Positions 1-11,713 of a DNA stretch of 64,000 nt are shown here, one piece after another (the stretch's first letter is position 1; every line of letters begins with the position of its first letter). The position numbers and the translations under genes are program-made. This DNA is from Tetrahymena thermophila SB210 (Eukaryota; Ciliophora; Oligohymenophorea; Hymenostomatida; Tetrahymenidae): assembly GCF_000189635.1 (NCBI RefSeq), contig NW_002476579.1, positions 1-64,000 of the forward strand, given 5' to 3'. The notes under the pieces were generated by a model. It saw only the letters and a list, made by a program, of their open reading frames with translations, searched no databases and was not told the origin of the DNA.

Positions 1-1470
1 CTTAAATACTCTTAGCATAATATTTAAATCTAAAAATGTTGCTTAAATCAAAAAAAATATCTATTTTAATTTCAAATTTTAAAATGAAAAATAATTATTT
101 TGAACATTATGAATCTTGTGAATGCCTAAAAAACCAATTTTTTTCTTCTTCTTATTTGCTTAAATCCTTAGATATTTAAATTTTAATTTTTAAAAATATA
201 TTTAGAAATAAGAATAAAGCAAAAATTTATTGGAATAAAATATTTTAAATATAGAATTTAGTGAAATAAAGATGAATTAGTAATAAGATAAAGATATATT
301 TAATAAAATAGACAATAAAAACTGTCAAATCACAATATCTACTTACTATTTATTACAAGCAAACTAATTTTTTTTTCAAATAAATATATTTAATAAAAAT
401 ATAAGTTTAAAGATAATTTTTTTATACTTTTTAAATCATTTTTAAAGTTAAAATGTTAATTAATTGTTAAAATGAAATGATATTTAATGCAAAATTGATA
501 AATAAATAAATAATTTTATTGTAAAAATCTTTTTTGTGGACATTAAAACATATAGAATACAAATTATATTTTTTTTATTTGATTCAGCTTAATTTTTGGT
601 TTCAAATGTTTTTTTATTGCTTACTTACTTATTTCATAATGTCAAGGTGAGTTTTTCAAAATCAAATAATTAGAATTGTTCACACTCATACATTAAAAAA
701 TTATAACTTTCAATTAAATTGAAATCAGTTAAAAGCTTTATTAAAAATTAATAAAAGAAAGGTGATTTTATAATTAATACAAATAATAAATAAGAAATTA
801 TCAGAAAAAATCTAAATTACATTCATTTTAATTTGATTCTCAGTTTTTTTTTTTGTTGCTATTTTATCTTAATTATCTTTTATTTTTCATTAAAACTTAA
901 ATATATTATTAAATAAAAATCCTTATCTTGTGGATTAATGATACAAATACATAAATTTAAAACCTTTAAATTAGGCTTATTGAAATTTTTTTAATATAAA
1001 ATACAACTAACTCTTTATAATAAGATTAATTACTCACTTCTCAATTTTAAAAAAATAATATTTATATCGCCTAAAAATTTTCTAATATTGCGTTTTGAAA
1101 AACTACTTTAGTAAATGAGGATTTAAAGTTTGTGTAAAATTTTTGATAAAATAATTAGAATAGTAAAATTATATCCAAATTAAGATTATTTTATAATTTT
1201 TATAAAAATAATAATACAATAATTTGAGTATAAATAATTTCTTTTTAAAAAGGTGTATATATTTTTTTAATAGTTTATAGAAAATAATCTTAATCTATAG
1301 CAATTATTTAGATATATTTGGTTTATATAACTATTTTAAATATTTGAAAATGATTTTAAAACATTGTAATTTTGAAATATCAATCATAATTTTTGCAAAT
1401 ATCAAAAACAAACATGCATATAATTTACAATAGATAAATAGATATATTTAACAATCTTTTAATTATTATT
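1..1470. other. Intergenic, AT-rich
   Basis: Very AT-rich sequence with many TGA triplets in all frames and no sustained open frame under the ciliate code. I see no RNA gene or repeat of note. It contains the downstream flank of the first small Cys-rich gene. Confidence 0.6.
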
Positions 1471-1830
1471 TCAAATTAATACTACTGCTAAAATCATAGT
1501 GATTAAAAAGGCAGAGATAATTCTAGAACTATTTATGCAGTTCAAGTATTTTGAGAAATATTTTTAAACTTAATCAGTTTTAGGTTAGCATTTTTGAACA
1601 CAACTAGTATAACTAGATTTGGATTAAACAGAAATTGAACATCCTTTATCTATAGTGCATTAATTCACACTGTTGTAGTCTGCTATGCAGTCTTAGTAAT
1701 CAGAGTCTTAGTTATTGCAAGCAGAACCTGTATTAGCCAAGCATTAAGTCTATGTTGTAATATCTCCAATATCAGCATTAATTAAGGAGAAGAAGGCCAA
1801 AGCAAGCAAAATAGTGATACTTATTCTCAT
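1471..1830 (-). CDS. Small secreted Cys-rich protein, probably GPI-anchored (copy 1)
   Basis: Single exon, 119 codons plus TGA, read with TAA/TAG as Gln. The protein starts MRISITILLALAFFSL, a clear signal peptide ending near A/D at residue 19-20. The middle carries about eight cysteines, including a YxxCxxxC-like block (SYTSCVQKC). The C-terminus is a hydrophobic stretch with no charged tail (about residues 103-119), the usual form of a GPI-attachment signal. It shares cysteine spacing and a VQxY segment before the last Cys with the genes at 4105, 5549 and 8553. I infer a cell-surface protein. The family resembles small ciliate surface antigens only in general architecture and I do not recognise a named function. 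Start and stop are unambiguous. Confidence 0.85.
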
Positions 1831-4104
1831 ATTTCTTGTTTTTGATAGTGATTTGCTATTTATTTATTCTAATTATTTTTAATTAATTTAATTATTTTAA
1901 CTTCTGAAAAGAGTTTTTGCCAGTACTTTTATAATCAACTAAGATAAATGTAAATAAATATCTTTAAATTAAGATAGAAAAATGTTTTGTTTGATTAATT
2001 CTGATGAGTCTTACTCATAAATAAATATATTAATTTATTTTATGAAAATTTTATTAATTAAAACTAATCGATAAAATAAATGATAGAAATATTTTAAAAA
2101 TTTTATATTTCAGAGAAATTAGTTAATTTGAAATATTAAATACAACTCTAAGTTTTTCATGCTTATTTAATTGCAATCAGTAAAAAAATATTTCCATTTG
2201 CACTGCTTCAAGACAAAATAAAAATATATGAATATTTTGAAAGTAGATTAATAAATTACTTCTAGTACTTATTAAAATATTTCTGATTAATTCAGCTATT
2301 TAGTTTTTAATTTTTGTAATTTTATCAGATATTAACAAAACAAAAAATTATAATTACACAAAACTTCATTAAATTTAACTAAATTTAATTTAGAAAGTTA
2401 TGAAATAAATATTCTTCTATTTGATCTCACTAATTTTATTTTTATTTTAAGATTTGACATCACAAATTAATTATACAAAACAATTTTTTTAAATTATTTT
2501 TTATCCAAAATAACGGTATAAAATTTTTTGAGATTAAATTAAAATATTTATATTTTTAAATACATACTCAATCAAATACTTTGTACTTCTTTATCACCAA
2601 AGCTTTAACCATTAATTTTATTTAAGCATATAAATAATCCATATTTAAAAAATCTTAAAATAATGTTCTATAATATAACTAGATTCTTTTTAATCAGATA
2701 TTATCATTATTATTATTATTGATATTTATATATGATTTTAGAAAATTTTATCACTTTAGATGCTAATACATAAATTTATAATTATCTCTTCTTCTATTTT
2801 TTATCTCTAAATATTATATTAAGATATTCAAAATTTCCAAGATTCTCCATTTTTTTAATAAAAGTTTAATTCTTTTAACTCTCATTATTATTAAAAATTT
2901 AATTATGTAGATGTAATTAATGCCTTGATAAATATAGCAGCATACTCACAAACTAAATTAACTCTACCTTATTCTTATCATCTAAAATTTTTTTGAAAAT
3001 CCCTTGGACATATTTTTAATCTTTCTAGACTTTTTTTTCAAATTACTACTATTAAAAAAATTAAATTTTATGTTATTTATTTTATTTATGATTTTTTTAA
3101 AATAAAAATTATTAATATTAATATTAAATTACTTCAAAAAAATTATTTTATTGAACAACCACTATTTTAAACTTTTATTAATTTATATTATATTAAGTTA
3201 AACAAAAATAGTATAAACCAACCAATCTTCTTAGATTACTTAAATAAAAATGCCAAATTAATCAAATATTAATTGCTATGTACTTTTTAATTTATCATGT
3301 AAGATAAAAAATTAATTAATACTCATCAGAATTTTGATATTTATTAGAAATCAAAAGAAATGATAAAAATAAATTTGATATAAAAAAAATATAAAATTAT
3401 GACTTGAAAATAAATAATTAATTATATCTATTAGATAGTTAAACTTACCTATCATTCATTGCAAAAAGTTTTAGTTCTTGCAAAACTCTTTAATTTTTAC
3501 TCATTATTTTAATTTATTAGAAATCATTTTATTGAAAAAATCTACTCAACTTTTTTTCTTTAGTAATTATTTCCAAATTATTTTAATTATTCAAGCATAA
3601 GTATTTATTTAATATTTTGTTTCATTTAATATATTTTTAAATATCTTTTTTGATCTACTTTTTAGTTTTGTTTGAATGTAATTAAAATTTAGAAAAATAT
3701 TATTATTGAATATCTATTAATATAAAAAATAATTATATTATCGAATTAAATCTATTAAGTCAGCTATTTTAAACAATATTTAAAATATTCCTGAAGTCAT
3801 TAACTATAATTATATATGTATATATAAATTAAACAAAATTATATAAAATAATAGACTTATATTAAAAAATAAAAAGGATAAATATATCAAAAATGATATT
3901 GCTAATACTAAAAAAAAAATGAATTTATTTAAGTTAAAAATCACACTTTTAGAGTAATAGACAATATATATAATGTAGATATTCATAAGTTAAGGATGAT
4001 AGATCAATTTATTTTAATTTTATAAGCTGAAAATTTGAATTTATCTATTATGGATAACCTATTTTATTGTTCACATAGTTAATAAAATATTTATGGTATA
4101 ATCA
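1831..4104. other. Intergenic, AT-rich
   Basis: About 2.3 kb of low-complexity AT-rich DNA between two family members. No coding frame, RNA or array is visible. It presumably contains the upstream region of copy 1 (just above 1830) and the 3' flank of copy 2. Confidence 0.6.
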
Positions 4105-4440
4105 TCAATATAGTAATGAATAAACTAATATTAAAACAAAAGTAAAAGTTTAAATTCTTGAGCTTGAAAGACATTTAAGCAATGTATTAATATAATTCTA
4201 AACTATTTGGTTTGAAGTTGGACACTTTTATATGCACTAAGCATAAGCTGAATTATTACTTACTTTCTAAGCGCAATTATTTGTTCCAAGACATGCATTA
4301 TAACTAGAAAAATCAACCAAGCATTATTGATCAGTTTTTTGACAGGGCATAGTATTATTTTCCACACATGTAGTAGCAGAATCAGCTTGTATAGTAGTTA
4401 AAATAGCTAAAAGTATAAAAATAATTGTGATTTATTTCAT
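4105..4440 (-). CDS. Small secreted Cys-rich protein, probably GPI-anchored (copy 2)
   Basis: Single exon of 111 codons plus TGA. The N-terminus MKQITIIFILLAILTT is a signal peptide, with likely cleavage before D20. Eight cysteines follow, including AYAQCIQKC and a final Cys after VQNYINTLLK. The last ~16 residues are hydrophobic and end at the stop, as in a GPI signal. It is the same family as the genes at 1471, 5549 and 8553: the Cys order and the YxxCL, YxxCxxxC and VQxY motifs are kept while the residues between have diverged strongly. Five in-frame TAA/TAG codons show Gln reassignment. Function unknown; cell-surface location is inferred. Confidence 0.85.
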
Positions 4441-5548
4441 TTTATATTATGCTTAAAATTATCAAAGGTCAATATTTTTAATTTTGCAAAATAATTAATA
4501 ATTATCAATTAATTAATTATCTAATTTGCTCTTTATAAAGTAGAGATTTCTTAGTAATTGATTAATTTCATATTATTATTTTTTGTGATATCAAATTTAA
4601 ATTAATTAAGGATAAAACAACAATTAATTAATTTTTATCATCAAAAAATACAAAATCGATGTGTATATGTTTTGATTATTAATCTACTAATTCTTTTATA
4701 GATTTCTTATATTTTTTTTATCAATAACTATTAGTCAAAGATTATTTTAATAATACATTCTCAAAATTAGAATTATTTTTCTAACTTATTTTTTGATAGA
4801 ATGAATTTAAATATTTTGACAGTATATTTAAAATAAATAAAATAATTATTTTATTTATAAGTGAATCCTAAACTAAATTTAATTAAAAGCAGTTTTTTTT
4901 GAAAAATATGAAACCAAAAATATCTCAATTCATTAAATAAAAATATATTAATTTTAAATATTAACTAAATAAATTAGTTAAAATTTGTTAATCCATCACT
5001 ATAAGTTTAGTAATTAGATAAATGAAATATTTTTACTAACCTTATACTTTATTTAATATTAATCAAAAAGTAGATTTACTTCTGAAGAATATTAAATTAT
5101 AAATATCGTAAATCTTAATTAATCATCAGCATAATTCATAAAAATTTATTAATAAATTTACTATCTTTAATTTAAATTTGATTGAAATGATAGGATAAAT
5201 TCATTTTTTATTATGTGGAAGATCTGCAGTAATATTAAATTATATTTGCATAATTAAAAAATTCAAATCTTAACTTAAGTTTATAGAAATATATAAAAGT
5301 ATGTTTTATTTGCATGCTAGCTAATCCTATTACATCTCTAAAATAAATTAATCAAAATTGAAACACATATAATATAAAATATTTAATGAGCTGATTTTAA
5401 CAAAAACAAAAAAACTAAAAATTTAAGATAATGCTAACTAATAAAATTAGAAAAAATTAAATACATCAGGAAATACATACATACATATAAAATACCTCCA
5501 AATATTTAATTATTATTTTCATATTTTATTTGACTAAAGAAATTGATT
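4441..5548. other. Intergenic, AT-rich
   Basis: AT-rich spacer with short homopolymers and no supported gene. It lies upstream of copy 2 and downstream of copy 3 of the Cys-rich family. Confidence 0.6.
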
Positions 5549-5971
5549 TCAGAAAAATAAAGCAAAAGCAGCAAGGATCAAAGTAGTCAAGCTTAATAAA
5601 CTACCATAAATACAAGAAATTTGTCCATCAATGTACTTTTGAACATTAGCATTATCAGATTTACATGATGACTTAAGGCAACTAGCATAATCACTTAAGT
5701 TTTATGCCTTTGAAGCGCAGTTTTAACTAATGCAAGCACCGTAGGCAATATAAGCTCTAGGACAAGTGTCATCTTAAGCTCCAGCTCCAGAAGCACAAGG
5801 CTTAGGAAGATTTTAAATACAGTTAGCAACATCAGTATTAGCATCAGCTTTAACAGAGGTTAAAGCTAATAAAGCGATCAAACAAATAGCAGTGAATTTT
5901 TTTTATTTAAGGAATTGCTTTTTAATTATTATTTAATTAATTATAAATTTCTAAATGAACGAAATTTGCAT
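5549..5971 (-). CDS. Small secreted Cys-rich protein, GPI-like (copy 3), start codon displaced
   Basis: The family body is complete: signal-like KKFTAICLIALLALTSVKA, cysteine array with DYASCLKSSC, VQKYIDG before the last Cys, and a hydrophobic C-terminus ending ALFF then TGA. Where its relatives have the initiator ATG this gene has a TAA (Gln) codon. The frame nevertheless stays open upstream to an ATG at 5971, giving 140 residues with about 25 extra N-terminal residues before the hydrophobic core. Either translation starts there, making a longer signal anchor, or the copy has lost its start and is a young pseudogene. The rest shows no disabling mutation. Closest to copy 4 and to the relic near 7760. 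Confidence 0.65.
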
Positions 5972-6331
5972 CTATTTAAAGTTAAAGTTTAGATCCTTAA
6001 ATAACAATCAATTAAATTGCATTACATTTAAGAGGTCTATATGAAGTAATTAGATAGAATTAAAAAAAATATTAATAAAATTCAAACAAAATATTAAATA
6101 ATATTAAGCAAAATATAATATCATTTAATACTTATATTAAAAAATATATGTCACGCTTTTAGTATCTACTCAAGTAATAAATTAGCATGATTTTTTGATA
6201 TTATATAAAGACTTTTATTTAATTCTATCTCAAAAAATAACGAAAATATCTTACTTTTATATTAAAAAGCACAAAACTTTACTTAAAAATACCAAATTAA
6301 TTTTTCTTCGAATTTAAATAAAAGCTTAACT

Positions 6332-7016
6332 TTTTGTTAATTTAAGTTTAGGGCTATAAAATAAATAATTAAAACCATCAAATTAATTTAGAATCAATCG
6401 TATCATAAATATTTTTATTTTTATTATTCGTAATAAATTTAAAGGATTTTCAATTTCGAAGATATAAACAAAACTAAAAAAATTATAATTTCAAAATTTG
6501 TAAACTCACTTTTGGTTTACAATTAATCGAATGAAATAAAAATTGATTGCAATGTAAATACATAATATCTTAAAATAATGACATAAAATATTTTAAATTA
6601 AAATGATAAATCAAAAATATAAAGCCAATTATTAAGACTTTACTAAATAATTTTTGTTTAAGTAATAATACTTTGTTAATTTAAGTTCATGTTTGTAAAA
6701 TAAATAATTAAAACCATTAAATTAATTTAGAATCAATCGTATCATAAATATTTTTTATTTTTATTTTTATTATTCGTAATTAATTTAAAGGATTTTCAAT
6801 TTCGAAGATATAAACTTAACTAAAAAAATTATAATTTCAAAATTTGTAAACTCACTTTTGGTTTACAATTAATCGAATGAAATAAAAATTGATTGCAATG
6901 TAAATACATAATATCTTAAAATAATAACATAAAATATTTTAAATTAAAATGATAAATCAAAAATATAAAGCCAATTATTAAGAATTTACTGAATAATTTT
7001 TGTTTAAGTAATAATA
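6332..7016. repeat. Tandem duplication, two ~340-bp units
   Basis: Unit 1 is about 6332-6670 and unit 2 about 6671-7016. Landmarks recur at offsets of 339-346 bp, for example gaatcaatcgtatcataaat at 6391 and 6730, and the block starting aattgattgc at 6541 and 6887. Identity is high, with a few indels in T runs. A third partial start (ctttgttaatt) appears at 7017. No coding frame spans the units. The duplication sits inside the Cys-rich gene cluster. Confidence 0.85.
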
Positions 7017-8552
7017 CTTTGTTAATTTTCAATGAAATAGAAATTTTTGCATATAAAAAATTCATAAATTTAATAGAAATAAGAAAAAACTAAATTAAAT
7101 TAAAGCTAGATATTAAGTTTGTGGTAGATTTCAATTTCGAATGAACTAAAAGCAATCATTTACTTAATCAATTAATGGTAAAGAAATAAAATTGTTGTAA
7201 AAGCCAAAAGAGAAATTAATCAAATAATATCTTAATAAACATTTTTATATAATTATTGTTATCTAAAAAAATAGATTTTACATTAATTTACAATGGGAAG
7301 TTGAAGCCTTCGTTTTATGGTACACTTCAAAAAAAAATTATACTCAGCATGGATTCATTTTTATATTGCGCTGCTAATAAAAATTATGAATTCAACAAGC
7401 AAAATAAATATTTCATAAGAGAGAATATTATAAATCTACTCTAATATTCATTTAATATTAATTAGATTAAAGGGAAAAAAAAAATTTTTTTTTTAAAGAA
7501 AATTTTTACAAAAATCAATTGATTTATTGATTGAAGATATAAATTAATATTCATTTAAGCATCATCAATAAAATTAATTAATCTAAAATAAATAATATTA
7601 TATTTAAAATTTATATTATTTTCTTTTAATAACTATTAATTTAATAAATTTAATAAGTTTTTAAGAAATGTTAATAAAATAATTTAAAATTATAAATAAA
7701 CTAAATTATATTAGATTAGGATTAAATTTAGCAGCATAAATCAGTATTAGCTTCAGCTTTAACAGATGTTATTAAAAAAATAGCAGTGAATATCGTACTT
7801 TATATTTTAAGGAGTTATTTTTTAATTGATTTTTTTTTCTAAAAGAGCAAAGATTTCTACAATGAGAAAAGCAAAAGTGCTAGCAATTTATTATAATAAT
7901 TTCGAATAAGAAGATATTTAGTAGATATTTCATATTATTTATTTATTGGTTGTAACGATAAAATTTAATTTAATTTAGACCACTTTTAATAAAATAAAAT
8001 ATGTAATCTAAAATCATCCTTTAATTTCAAACAAATAAATATTGCTCGAATTCATTAATAATCTTAATTAATTATCCTCAATATTTTACTATTATTCTAT
8101 TCATATTTTAAAAGCCCCTCTACTCAATAAAACTTTTAAGTTTTTTTGGCATCATTTTAGGTTGGACCAATGAGGATGTGCGGAAGATGTTAATTAATTA
8201 ATGAGGGTTTATAAATGGTATTTAATATTTAAAGAGAATAAATTTTTGACTGATATTAATATAATATTTGATTAGTAATTTAAATTTTTGATTATTTATT
8301 TATATGTCTCGTCAAAAATAATCATTTAATTTCTCATTATAAATGTGATAAAAAAAATTCAAATACTTTTAATTTTAATATAAAAAAGATAAATCTGTTT
8401 TATATTTTAAAATTAAAAAAATATTTAATATTAAAAAATGAATTTTTTTATATTATGTTCAACTTAAATTATTACCTATAAATACATCAGAATATATAAA
8501 TTAATTCCCATATTTATTTAAAATTAATAATTTTTAATTAATTTAAGTTTAT
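7017..8552. other. Intergenic with a relic and a small GC-richer patch
   Basis: Mostly AT-rich. It contains the decayed family member near 7760. At about 7290-7400 a short GC-richer patch reads open on the plus strand but has no ATG at its head. At 8105-8215 another patch (around ggttggaccaatgagg) is GC-richer than its surroundings; I cannot assign it. Confidence 0.45.
7715..7800 (-). pseudogene. Relic of the Cys-rich secreted family
   Basis: The minus strand reads FTAIFLITSVKAEANTDL, a collapsed version of the copy 3 signal region (FTAICLIALL..TSVKADANTD) lacking about five residues. There is no ATG, the sequence upstream is scrambled relative to copy 3, and the match ends soon after the first cysteines, with no remaining Cys array or hydrophobic tail. 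It is a decayed fragment of a fifth family copy. Confidence 0.7.
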
Positions 8553-8885
8553 TCAGAACATAAAGGTTAAAATAGCTAAGAAGACGAAACTGTAGGCAAT
8601 AATACTTCCACTTAAGCAGTCAGCATATTTGTTAACATAGTTTTAGACATCGGTATTTGAGCTAGGGGCACAACCTTTAACACATTTGCTATAGTCAGAA
8701 AGGTTGTTAACGTTTTAGGCACAAGAATTAGTAGTAAGGCAGGTATTAAATTAACTTAAAGCTGTCATACAAGAGGCATCAGCATTAGAACCACAAGGAT
8801 TGGGTAATCCTTGGATGCAACTTGCCAAATCGGCATTAACAGATACTGCAATCAAAGCAAGAAGAGCGATAGTAATAAATTTCAT
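8553..8885 (-). CDS. Small secreted Cys-rich protein, probably GPI-anchored (copy 4)
   Basis: Single exon, 110 codons plus TGA. Signal peptide MKFITIALLALIAVSVNA, predicted cleavage before D19. Eight cysteines follow: CIQGLPNPC, CMTALSQFNTC, NSC, DYSKCVKGC and a last Cys after VQNYVNKYAD. The hydrophobic C-terminus ends TFMF. It keeps the CIQxLPxPC opening of copy 3, so copies 3 and 4 and the relic form one subgroup, and copies 1 and 2 are more distant. GC content is higher than in the surrounding DNA. Inferred role: GPI-anchored surface protein of unknown function. Confidence 0.87.
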
Positions 8886-11713
8886 TTTAGATATTTTAGA
8901 TGATTATTTTTAAATTTTTTTTATTTTTATTTTATTAATTATTACAATTTTAATTAAAAAAACATTTTGTATTTAAACTAAAAATGTTGTTCAAATTTGA
9001 AATATTTCTGTGCTACTTGATCCTATTTATGATGCATGAATTGATTTAATTTTTACTAGTAAAAGTAAGATAAAAATAATTTATACATTTTTTAATTTTA
9101 ATAAAAATTGAAAAACAGTAAGCTAAAATTTTTAAATAAAATAAAAACATAGCATCTATTTTTTTATATAAAAAGTGAAGAAAATGTTGAATACTTTGCT
9201 CAGATAATAATCATATATAAAAATTATTATTTTATGTAAATAATTTTTGTTGATTTTAAATATCTATTTGGAATTAATAAGATCAAAATAATCATTTTTA
9301 CCTTCATATTTAAAATAAGCATTTTAAGTAATAAATTTAATAAACTTAATACTGATACATTCTAATAAAATTATTAATTTACTCAACTTCTACAAATAAA
9401 TAGAAAATGAATGTATTTATTTATATTGTTAGACTGCAAATAAAAGAAAAAAAGTACTAAATAAACTCTTATTTAAAAAACAAACGAAACGATTTTATAA
9501 TTAACTTTTTTAAGTTTTAGTTTATTTAATTTTCTTATATCTAAATAAATTTAATTTTCAGTAATAAGACATGTGTTTAATATTAAAAACTATAAAAATT
9601 TATATTTAATTATTAAAATTTCAAAAGGAAAATTTCAAATAAAGCATATCAAAAATATAATTTATAAAAGATTGTATGATAAATTTTAGCTATGATAAAT
9701 ATTTCTATGATTTAAGAAGTTTTTGTTGCTTAGAAATGTGGTGAAGTAATAGGAATTAGTACAACTATAATTTATTACTTGCTTTAATACCTTTCTAAAA
9801 GAATTCAGTAATCTAAAAAAATAAAAATTTATAATTTGCTCTAAATTGTGAAATATTAATAGTTAGTTATTATTAATGCTTACTCTAAATTTTATTAAAT
9901 ATTAATAAGATAGTTTATTATTCATAATTATCACAAAAGAGAATAAAATTATATTTTAATTTTTTTATTTATATTAATGTAAGTAAAATAATCGCTATTT
10001 ATTTTTAGTACTTTTATTCAAAAAGAATGAATAATAATCTAAATTAATTAAAAATTGTATGTAAACAAAAATTTTTAATACAAAATTTACCATAATACTT
10101 CTAATATAGTATAATTAAGCTCGAATTTAGAAAGCTCTAATTTCAAAATGTTTAAGATAACAATTTGAAAAATAATTTAAAAAAAAAATACTTATCTTTT
10201 TCAAGAGCACTAACGGTATTATACAAAAGATGAAAAAAATGTAAATTTAGAATTGTAAAATATTGTTTAGTTTTTCTTCAGCAAACATGTAAATAATATT
10301 CTATTTGAATAAACTAATAATTTTCTTTTGATGTTTATTTTTTTAATTGATTAATAAATAAATTAATTTAATTGAATTTTTTCTAAATCATGTTCTTCGA
10401 ATTACATTTCATTTATCATTAATATGTTGGCAGATTTAATATAAAATTTGGTTTTGAAAAATGCCAAATATTAATAAATATTGAAATTTATATCCAAATT
10501 TTAAATAGAGAATTATTTATAAATCAATTTCAAAATAGCTATAGTTAACTTCTTTATTTAAAAATTATTTTAATTTTTGATTAGAATGCAATTAAAAATA
10601 AGAAAATTAATAAAAGAACTGTCTGTCTTCTAAGAATATTTTAAAGTAAATTTTTGCTCTAATTACAAATATTAAATTCTTTTTGATTTTTAATCAAAAT
10701 TAAATTCGAAAAATGTAAATTTAATGTTTTGAGAGATAAAAATTTAAGATTACTTAATACATTTTTAGTTGGAATCAAATTTTAAAAATTAATTATTAAT
10801 TCATTTGCTGATTTAATGAAAAAATAAATAAGATATTTAGTTATAGAGTTAAAAATGAAATATTTTTTATTTAAAATATATTATAAAAATATTTTACCTT
10901 CAAAAAAAAAAATTTTTATTTTGCGAGATAATCAATAATAAACAATAAAATTGTTGAAATGATTCTTTTTTTACATATAAAAACATGAAATCGTTAAAAT
11001 AAATTAGATATTTCAATAATATTGACCATTCAAACACTTGTAATCTTTAATTTTAATTTAAGAAATACCATAAAATATTAATTATCGATTTTGAATTTGA
11101 ATAAATGGGAAAAAAATCTTACAATCGAAATTCATTCTTTTAATTAATTTCTGTCCATAATTAATTAACATTAATGTTTATATTTGTGACGTTATTCAAA
11201 GATTCTTAAATTTATACTTTTATTAATTAAAGTGAATTCATGAAGTCATGCTTTAAAACTAATTTAGTTACTAATTTAAATTATAAATGAAAACTAAATT
11301 TGAATTTCGAAGAAACAAAAGCCATAAATTTTAATTATCAAATATTCAAATTTTAATTTATTTAATAGATTTAAATAAGAAATTATCACAATTTAACATA
11401 TTATGAAATTATAAATCTATCCTCTGAGAGCGCTTATAATTATTTTCATTTTTTAATCGATTTTAAATCCTGCTGCTTTGCGCAACAGCTGGGCTTGCAA
11501 AATAGCAGCGGGATTCAAGTATATACATATATTATAATATTAATAAGAAAATTAAAATGTTCATATAAATTGACAAAAACTATTTGGACATAAAGACCAC
11601 TAAGATTTTATATTTAATAATTTAAAAGATAAAAATATATTTTTACTTCAGACGATTTTCTTAATTAATAGAAAAAAAAAGACTATTTTAAAAAAAATAT
11701 TTATATTTTATCT
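8886..11713. other. Intergenic, AT-rich, 2.8 kb
   Basis: Long AT-rich spacer. A plus-strand open frame of about 113 codons near 9690-10030 has no recognisable features and is within chance expectation for DNA this poor in TGA. The only structured element is the hairpin at 11466-11515. Confidence 0.55.
11466..11515. other. GC-rich hairpin, candidate structured RNA or DNA element
   Basis: Left arm aatcctgctgc (from 11466) pairs with right arm gcagcgggatt (ending 11515), with one G-T wobble. The stem continues through tttgc/gcaaa after a small bulge, leaving a loop of about 15 bases. The element is roughly half G+C inside DNA that is mostly A and T, and lies about 200 bp beyond the stop of the pseudokinase-LRR gene. 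It does not fold as a tRNA and matches no RNA family I recognise. Transcription and strand are unknown. Confidence 0.5.

Noticed and set aside
7256-7444. Plus-strand ORF beginning with TTG
   Set aside because: No ATG at its start and no family features; possibly an old relic but unsupported.
9686-10030. About 113-codon plus-strand frame
   Set aside because: Composition is that of spacer DNA, and the length is not significant given the rarity of TGA.
11461-11520. tRNA gene on either strand at the GC-rich patch
   Set aside because: gggattcaagt resembles a T-loop but acceptor, D-arm and anticodon arms cannot be formed; the sequence folds as one long hairpin.
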